Below, piece by piece: positions 5,596-9,915 of a stretch of DNA of 9,915 bases (the first letter of the stretch is position 1; each line of letters opens with the position of its first letter). The DNA is taken from positions 1-9,915 of the forward strand of contig JAFSQO010000080.1 in NCBI GenBank assembly GCA_017446645.1, in the 5' to 3' direction. The notes below the pieces were generated by a model. The model was given only the letters and a program-made list of their open reading frames with translations, was not told the DNA's origin and did no database searches. Made by a program: the position numbers and the translations under genes. Source of the stretch: Synergistaceae bacterium. GTDB lineage: Bacteria > Synergistota > Synergistia > Synergistales > Aminobacteriaceae.

Positions 5596-7152
5596 CTATA
5601 TTGCCTCCTTCTTGTTCTCAGGGATTACTCCTGATGCGTAAGTCATGATTGTATCTGCGTTGAATTCGTCTTTGTGAAGCTCGCCCATCATTTTGCCTTC
5701 TGCGAGAACCATTATTCTGTCGGACATTCCGATTAACTCCTCCATTTCGGACGAAATCATGAGAACTGCAACGCCGTCTTCTACTAAGTCATTGATCAGC
5801 TTGTAAATCTCGAACTTAGCACCGACATCAATGCCTCGTGTAGGTTCATCGAATATAATTAATTTCGACTGGGCAGCGAGCCACTTTGCCAGGATAACCT
5901 TCTGCTGATTACCGCCTGAAAGATTCTTCACAAGCTGGTGAATGCTGGGACACTTAATTTGAATGTCTTCGCGATAACCTTCTGCGATTGAGTACTCACG
6001 TTTTTTATCAATGACCGTGCCTTTTGAGATTCGCTCATAGATTGGCATTGAGATATTATTCTTTATCGAGTTAGTCAACAGTGCTCCGTGACGTTTCCTG
6101 TCTTCGGGTAATAAAGCAATACCCAAGTTAATCGCTTCACGGGGGCTTCTGGGGTTAATTTCCTGACCCAAAAAAATTATCTGGCCCGAATCTTTAGGAC
6201 GAGCACCGAATATTACCTGAGCAATTTCAGTTCGTCCTGCGCCTACAAGTCCTCCCAGACCTAAGACTTCTCCTGCATGAACTTTGAACGAAATATTTTC
6301 ATCGCCGTTACCTGAGACATCTTTAAGCTCAATAACGACTTCATCACGGACACAAGGCTCACGAGGCGGGTATTTCTGGGTCATTTCGCGCCCTACCATG
6401 AGCTTTATCAAATCGTCAACCTGGTGCGGAATCGTTGCAGGGTCCTTGTCGGTTATAAGGGTATCCACATATTCGCCGTCTCTGATGACTTCGATTCGGT
6501 CGCTTAATCTGAATATCTCTTCGAGTCTATGCGAAATATAAATTATCGAGACTCCTTTGGACTTCAATAACTCAACGACTTTAAACATGCTTTCGACTTC
6601 ATTCGTAGTCAATGGCGCGCTGGGTTCGTCCATGATTAGGACTTGGGCATTTTGCTGAATGGCCTTCGCGATTTCTACCATTTGCTGATAGCCTACAGAC
6701 AAATTTTTGACTAACGTTCGGGGATTAATCTTTATGTTGAGCTGCTCAAATGCCTTTGCTGCCTCTTCTTCCATTGCTTTGCGGTCTATGACAATACCGT
6801 TTTTCTTGAGAATGGGACGGCCAAGAAACATATTTTCTGCTGCTGAGAGTTCGCCTACGTTGTTGAATTCCTGATAGATTATTGCGATTCCGTTTTCGGC
6901 TGCCAACTGGGGAGTCATACGTGAAAACTCTTTGACTTCGCCATCTTTGTCCTTCTTGACTTTGATTTTGCCGCTCGTTGGGATAACAGCTCCGGAACAG
7001 CACTTTATGAGAGTCGATTTTCCTGCGCCGTTTTCGCCTATGAGTCCCAGAATATCCCCGCGCCGTAGCTGTAACGTTACGTCTTTAATGGCGATTACTC
7101 CGGGATATTCTTTGCGAATGTGTTCGAGTTCAAGAACATAATCTTCGCTCAC
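5596..7152 (-). CDS. RbsA-like sugar ABC transporter ATP-binding protein (duplicated ATPase)
   Basis: Counting from a GTG at 7152 the protein has 518 residues, the usual size of the double-ATPase subunits of ribose/xylose/galactose-type importers. The first cassette has Walker A GENGAGKST (39-47), a degenerate signature LSVGYQQ (151-157) and Walker B VLIMDEPSAP (171-180). The second has the degenerate Walker A GGLVGAGRTE (300-309), a full LSGGNQQK signature (411-418) and LIIFDEPTRGID (431-442). This asymmetry is normal for the family. The GTG is preferred over the in-frame ATG at 7197 because AGGAGGT (7164-7170) ends 11 bases before it, the spacing used by neighbouring genes, and because the upstream codons run through a hairpin. 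It drives import together with the RbsC- and RbsB-like proteins. Confidence 0.93.
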   Translation of the reverse strand: MSEDYVLELEHIRKEYPGVIAIKDVTLQLRRGDILGLIGENGAGKSTLIKCCSGAVIPTSGKIKVKKDKDGEVKEFSRMTPQLAAENGIAIIYQEFNNVGELSAAENMFLGRPILKKNGIVIDRKAMEEEAAKAFEQLNIKINPRTLVKNLSVGYQQMVEIAKAIQQNAQVLIMDEPSAPLTTNEVESMFKVVELLKSKGVSIIYISHRLEEIFRLSDRIEVIRDGEYVDTLITDKDPATIPHQVDDLIKLMVGREMTQKYPPREPCVRDEVVIELKDVSGNGDENISFKVHAGEVLGLGGLVGAGRTEIAQVIFGARPKDSGQIIFLGQEINPRSPREAINLGIALLPEDRKRHGALLTNSIKNNISMPIYERISKGTVIDKKREYSIAEGYREDIQIKCPSIHQLVKNLSGGNQQKVILAKWLAAQSKLIIFDEPTRGIDVGAKFEIYKLINDLVEDGVAVLMISSEMEELIGMSDRIMVLAEGKMMGELHKDEFNADTIMTYASGVIPENKKEAI

Positions 7153-7171
7153 TGTGAATTTACACCTCCTG

Positions 7172-7205
7172 TTAAAATAAAGACTCCTGATACGCACCAG
7201 GAGTC
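7172..7205 (-). terminator. Intercistronic hairpin with T-rich tail between binding-protein and ATPase genes
   Basis: A perfect 8-bp stem, GACTCCTG (7182-7189) with CAGGAGTC (7198-7205), encloses an 8-base loop. On the minus strand it is followed directly by TTTATTTTAA (7181-7172). It lies 17 bases after the stop of the binding-protein gene (7223) and just before the Shine-Dalgarno of the ATPase gene. This placement is typical of a leaky terminator or 3'-protecting hairpin that leaves more mRNA for the binding protein than for the ATPase and permease. Confidence 0.75.
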
Positions 7206-7222
7206 ACGGATTTACGTAATGC

Positions 7223-8248
7223 CTATTTCATTCCTGCCTGAATCTTTGCAACTGTCTCAGGTGTTATTGGAGCTACGCCTCTGAATACGTTTTTGGCTCC
7301 TACTTTGTCCTCAAGGATTAAAGCAAACATTGCTGCACAAGATTTGCCGGTGTCCTCGTCCGAGCCTTCAAAGCCGATAATGCCCTTTGCGGGATAAGTC
7401 GGGTCCGCGAGCTGTCCTAACTGCTGCTTTGTAACGTCAGTTGTGAACACGCCCATGTCCTCCGGGATTTTTCCGCCTGTTGCAATCTGGAGGGCTTCGT
7501 CCGCTCCGATCATTGCGCCTGCTCCGATTCCTGTGAAGACTTTGCAGTTCGGGTGAGCCTGTAAAATCGTCTCGACTGCGTTCTGTGCAACGTTTGCTTC
7601 GATAGCTGCTGTCTCTGCAACGATGTCATATTTGCCTGCTGCTTTTTTCTCAAGTCCGATCTTGATTCCGTTTGCGCGCTCAAGCAAAATTACTGTCTGA
7701 GGGTAGCCGATAAGGGTAACTTCTGCCTTCTTCTCAGTGCTGTAATGCTCGTTAATGAAGTCTGCTGCAAGTTCTCCGATTGCAATTCCAAGATCCGTGT
7801 TATTAAGCACCCAGTTAGCATCTGTATTTGTCATAGGGTCGTCCCAGCACATTACTTTAATGCCGAAATTGCGGGCCTCTGCACATGCGTCTTCTACTGC
7901 ATTAGCGTCCGAAGGGTGAACCATGATTAAATCGCAGCCTGCTGACACGAAATTTTCAATCTGGGAAATCTGGGTTGCTGAACTGTCATTGCAGCCGACA
8001 ATCGTGTACTCAGCTCCGGCGGCCTGAAGGACTTCTCCAAGTGCTGTCATAACTCCTGCCCAATAAGCATTCTGGAGTGACTGAATCGTGATGCCGATTT
8101 TCTTGCCTTTGAGGGCTTCCATGTTTGCCTTTGCGTAGAACTCAGGGTTTGCCTGGATGCCTTCGACTTTTGCAGTGTCTGCTGCCAGGGCTGCTGCGGG
8201 GAGAGCCATAATCATTGCTAAACAAAACAGGGCGATAAACTTCTTCAT
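7223..8248 (-). CDS. RbsB-like periplasmic sugar-binding protein
   Basis: From the ATG at 8248 the protein has 341 residues. It starts with a signal peptide (MKKFIALFCLAMIMALPAAALA, cut near residue 22 or 23) and is otherwise a periplasmic-binding protein of the Peripla_BP_4 type (RbsB-like). GKKIGITIQSLQNAYWAGVM opens the first lobe; the segment with SAGCDLIMVHPSDANAVEDA and the CWDDPMTNTDA hinge follow the family pattern. There is no lipobox, so it should be soluble in a periplasm, which points to a diderm host. The start is chosen because MKKF begins a proper signal peptide and AAGGAAG (8261-8267) lies 12 bases upstream; the longer reading from 8296 would put 16 polar residues before it. 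It is the substrate-recognition subunit for the adjacent ATPase and permease. The ligand is probably a monosaccharide or polyol. Confidence 0.92.
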   Translation of the reverse strand: MKKFIALFCLAMIMALPAAALAADTAKVEGIQANPEFYAKANMEALKGKKIGITIQSLQNAYWAGVMTALGEVLQAAGAEYTIVGCNDSSATQISQIENFVSAGCDLIMVHPSDANAVEDACAEARNFGIKVMCWDDPMTNTDANWVLNNTDLGIAIGELAADFINEHYSTEKKAEVTLIGYPQTVILLERANGIKIGLEKKAAGKYDIVAETAAIEANVAQNAVETILQAHPNCKVFTGIGAGAMIGADEALQIATGGKIPEDMGVFTTDVTKQQLGQLADPTYPAKGIIGFEGSDEDTGKSCAAMFALILEDKVGAKNVFRGVAPITPETVAKIQAGMK

Positions 8249-8330
8249 GTTAATACAATACTTCCTTTCTTGATAACAAAATTTTTTATCCTTCACGCCT
8301 TATAGCGCAAATTCCCGATAATTATATTAT

Positions 8331-9107
8331 TTAGAAGCAGGTGAATGCTCCGTCAAGAACAAAGTCCGCTCCGGTTGTGAAAGTGCTTGTGTCTCCGGCC
8401 AGATATACGCAGATTGACTCTAACTCTTCCGGTTTGCCTAATCTTCCCATAGGTGCTAACTCGTTCCATTTTGCGATTAACGGCTTCAGGAATTCCGAGC
8501 TTAATGTCAAGTCCGTTCCGATATAACCAGGGCTGATTGAGTTGACTCTGACACCGCGTTTTGCCCATTCGATAGCAAGCGATTTGGTGAGCTGAATGAC
8601 TCCCGCCTTTGACGCATTATAAGCGCACTGAGGCTGAGGAACGTTTACAATATGAGCAGACATTGAAGCAGTGTTGATGATAGAACCGCCGCCATGTTCG
8701 AGCATGTATTTGCCTGCAATCGTGTCAGTAAGAAATACGCTGTTGAGATTTACGTCAATGTTCTTTTTCCACTGAGCATAAGTCATTTTGTCAGCAGCTT
8801 CGTTGATGCAAATTCCTGCGTTTGCGTGACAGAAATCAAGACCTCCGAGTTCAGCGACAACTTTATCGACCATTGCCTGAACCTGTGCCTCGTCAGTAAC
8901 GTCGCATTTTACGGCGATAACTTTGCGGCCTGTAGCGTCTGCAATTTCCTTCGCAGTCTTCTCGGCTTCTGCAATATCCATGTCAACGATTGCTACATCT
9001 GCACCTGCTTCTGCAAAAGCTGTTGCCGTGCATTTGCCTATACCGCGCGCTGCACCTGTGACGAAACCCTTTTTGCCGTCAAGACGCATTTTTTCAACAA
9101 TACCCAA
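8331..9107 (-). CDS. SDR-family polyol / sugar dehydrogenase (sorbitol, galactitol or xylulose type)
   Basis: This 258-residue classical short-chain dehydrogenase has the cofactor motif TGAARGIG (17-24), D42 at the end of the second strand (suggesting NAD), NAG (96-98), a catalytic Ser in NTASMS (S148 or S150), and Y163/K167 in YNASK. The stretch SAHIVNVPQPQCAYNASKAG and the C-terminal GADFVLDGAFTCF are like SDRs that interconvert ketoses and alditols (sorbose and L-xylulose reductases, fungal mannitol dehydrogenase). The start is a TTG: GGGAGGGG (9114-9121) lies 6 bases upstream, while the first in-frame ATG (9089) is 24 bases away, too far. It is the first gene after the promoter at about 9193-9221. 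An 82-base gap with no clear structure separates it from the binding-protein gene. The actual polyol is undetermined. Confidence 0.9.
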   Translation of the reverse strand: MGIVEKMRLDGKKGFVTGAARGIGKCTATAFAEAGADVAIVDMDIAEAEKTAKEIADATGRKVIAVKCDVTDEAQVQAMVDKVVAELGGLDFCHANAGICINEAADKMTYAQWKKNIDVNLNSVFLTDTIAGKYMLEHGGGSIINTASMSAHIVNVPQPQCAYNASKAGVIQLTKSLAIEWAKRGVRVNSISPGYIGTDLTLSSEFLKPLIAKWNELAPMGRLGKPEELESICVYLAGDTSTFTTGADFVLDGAFTCF

Positions 9108-9159
9108 AGTAGACCCCTCCCAATAAGAATAAGGAGATAGTTACGGTGAAAATTAATTA

Positions 9160-9176
9160 TATAAAACGGTTTTGTA
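9160..9176. promoter_or_regulatory. Candidate operator palindrome downstream of the operon promoter
   Basis: TATAAAACGGTTTTGTA is a 17-base palindrome with 8-base arms, 7 of 8 positions matching around a central G. It lies about 10-26 bases downstream of the predicted transcription start and before the SDR gene, where a LacI- or GntR-type repressor could block transcription. No regulator gene is in the window, so the assignment is positional only. Confidence 0.4.
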
Positions 9177-9192
9177 AAATTTGGTTGACGTA

Positions 9193-9221
9193 AAAATACA
9201 AGATATTTTATTATTTGTCAA
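9193..9221 (-). promoter_or_regulatory. Probable sigma70-type promoter of the polyol transport/dehydrogenase operon
   Basis: On the minus strand a perfect -35 TTGACA (9221-9216) is followed by a 17-base spacer and TATTTT (9198-9193), 4 of 6 to the -10 consensus. It lies 14 bases after the stop of the coiled-coil gene and predicts a leader of about 80 bases before the SDR start. GTTGAC (9184-9189) and GTCAAC (9217-9222) form an inverted pair about three helical turns apart, flanking the -10 and overlapping the -35. Confidence 0.6.
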
Positions 9222-9235
9222 CGCTATAATATACT

Positions 9236-9616
9236 TTACTTCAGCATTTGGATTAACGCTACTATTAAACCGAGTATCACTAGTCCCCAGTTAAATCGCG
9301 TCTGCACTGAGTCAAACTTCGCCGATATTGCCTTCAGGTCTCCCTTAATGTCGTTAACATCACTGCGCAATTCCTTCACTTCAGTCTTCAGGTCAGATAC
9401 ATCATTCTTTAAGACAGCCGTATCATTCTGCAAGGACGCTATTGTATCGCTCTGTTTCTGCAGCGTACTCTCCAGCATCGATAGCCGAAAATTTGTCTCA
9501 GTCCGAAACTTATAGAGATCATCGCCCAACTTCCGGACGTTCCTATCTACACTCCGGATTAACGGATACACTCCACGCTCGTCCGATACTTCATAATCAT
9601 CTGTCAGTGCCGACAT
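9236..9616 (-). CDS. Small coiled-coil protein with a C-terminal membrane anchor
   Basis: The 126-residue protein has a polar N-terminus (1-25), a long coiled coil (about 27-105) and one C-terminal membrane helix (about 109-124) with a short MLK tail. The heptad core is regular: hydrophobic residues at 69, 73, 76, 80, 83, 87, 90, 94 and 97 follow the 3-4 spacing exactly. The layout is like small phage-type XhlA or other tail-anchored coiled-coil proteins, but no specific family is recognised and no phage genes are nearby. The start is supported by GGGG (9626-9629) 9 bases upstream; another ATG closer to it is out of frame. It lies between the aldolase and the SDR gene on the same strand. The promoter after its stop suggests it is not strictly part of the transporter operon. 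Function unknown. Confidence 0.72.
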   Translation of the reverse strand: MSALTDDYEVSDERGVYPLIRSVDRNVRKLGDDLYKFRTETNFRLSMLESTLQKQSDTIASLQNDTAVLKNDVSDLKTEVKELRSDVNDIKGDLKAISAKFDSVQTRFNWGLVILGLIVALIQMLK

Positions 9617-9644
9617 TGTTCATTTCCCCTTTTATTATAAATCT

Positions 9645-9678
9645 TGAGCAAACACCCTCCTGTGAAAGTATTTGCTCA
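9645..9678. repeat. Inverted repeat (hairpin) in the leader of the coiled-coil gene
   Basis: Arms 9645-9655 and 9668-9678 pair over 11 positions with one mismatch (TGAGCAAA with TTTGCTCA at the base), around a 12-base loop. In the minus-strand RNA the loop carries GGAGG (9656-9660). The tail on that strand (AAGATTTATAATAAAA) is too A-rich for a good terminator. The 98-base gap between the aldolase stop and the coiled-coil start holds nothing else clear. Confidence 0.55.
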
Positions 9679-9714
9679 TATTATTTATTTACCCAGCTAA
9701 TTTTTTGCTGCCTT

Positions 9715-9915
9715 TTAAGCTCTGTTGCAGCTGCCGATTACATGCATTCTTTCGATTACGTAGCGCGTTACTTCGGACATTCCTAAAGCCCCGTATTTCT
9801 TTGGGTCAAAGCCTTCGGGACTGCCCTTCATGTACTCTTTTACGCCGTTAGTGAACGCTATTCGCAAATCCGTAGCATAATTTACTTTGCAAATTCCCAA
9901 GCCTATGCTTTTAAT
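9715..9915 (-). CDS. Class II ketose-1,6-bisphosphate aldolase, GatY/KbaY-like (C-terminal part)
   Basis: The frame is open to the window edge, so only the last 66 codons plus the stop are present. The sequence GICKVNYATDLRIAF, then EGFDPKKYGALGMSEVTRYV and the ending GSCNRA match the C-terminus of class II aldolases. The closest in my memory are the tagatose-bisphosphate aldolases GatY/KbaY, with their NVATEL, NPQGNDP and GSANR stretches; fructose-bisphosphate aldolases are related. These zinc enzymes cleave a ketose 1,6-bisphosphate to dihydroxyacetone phosphate and glyceraldehyde 3-phosphate; the zinc histidines lie upstream of the window. A TTG at 9900 is not the start, because five more codons are in frame and the family is about 280 residues or longer. 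It precedes the polyol genes on the same strand, which fits a hexitol or ketose pathway. Confidence 0.8.
   Translation of the reverse strand: MKSIGLGICKVNYATDLRIAFTNGVKEYMKGSPEGFDPKKYGALGMSEVTRYVIERMHVIGSCNRA

Noticed and set aside
7153..7197. 15-codon N-terminal extension of the ATPase frame from an ATG at 7197
   Set aside because: It would cross the intercistronic hairpin and the T-rich tail. AGGAGGT points to the GTG at 7152, and the ABC domain begins right after it.
8249..8296. 16-codon extension of the binding-protein frame
   Set aside because: It would place polar residues before a typical signal peptide. The internal ATG at 8248 has an AAGGAAG site and starts with MKKF.
8249..8330. 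Second promoter or riboswitch in the gap before the binding-protein gene
   Set aside because: The 82 bases are A/T-rich but hold no convincing -35/-10 pair with proper spacing and no stable hairpin.
8694..9140. 148-codon plus-strand frame opposite the SDR gene
   Set aside because: It lies entirely antisense to a clear SDR with all catalytic motifs; its product is Cys/Phe-rich with no recognisable domain and no ribosome-binding site of note.

Overview
The window most likely comes from a member of the Synergistota (Synergistaceae type), a diderm anaerobe. The main clue is the C-terminal tail of the gene entering at the left edge: Gly-Phe-Gly-Ala-Leu-Ala-Leu, a short hydrophobic helix, then Arg-Lys-Arg. 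This resembles the Synergist-CTERM sorting signal. The substrate-binding protein with a cleavable, non-lipoprotein signal peptide also fits a cell with a periplasm. The assignment is an inference from sequence; no marker gene is present.

Layout. 1-64 (+): tail of a surface or exported protein, then a strong rho-independent terminator (110-141). 150-252: G/C-rich repeat DNA, including two 29-bp direct repeats. 308-1003 (+): an exported M15-family peptidase with its own -10 box. 1021-1053: a bidirectional terminator between convergent genes. From 1056 to the right edge every gene is on the minus strand. In transcription order these are: C-terminus of a class II ketose-bisphosphate aldolase (GatY/KbaY-like, cut by the window edge); a small membrane-anchored coiled-coil protein; a promoter with palindromes; an SDR polyol dehydrogenase; an RbsB-like periplasmic binding protein; an RbsA-like double ATPase; an RbsC-like permease; a repeat; a helical protein of unknown function; a second copy of the repeat; a zinc-dependent MDR polyol dehydrogenase; and a mannitol dehydrogenase/UxuB-family oxidoreductase.

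How the genes work together (inference). The ABC system imports a sugar, polyol or related acid. Three unrelated NAD(P)-dependent oxidoreductases (SDR, MDR, long-chain mannitol dehydrogenase family) interconvert polyol, ketose or uronate intermediates. The aldolase just upstream could cleave a ketose 1,6-bisphosphate. No sugar kinase and no transcription regulator are visible in the window. Start codons were re-chosen for several genes from Shine-Dalgarno spacing: TTG for the SDR, GTG for the ATPase, internal ATGs for the binding protein and the MDR enzyme.

The most unusual structure is the unknown gene at 3864-4424. It sits between two same-orientation copies of a G/C-rich, palindrome-capped dispersed repeat, inside an otherwise coherent polyol operon. 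A partial relative of the repeat lies at 155-191. This looks like a repeat-bracketed cassette.
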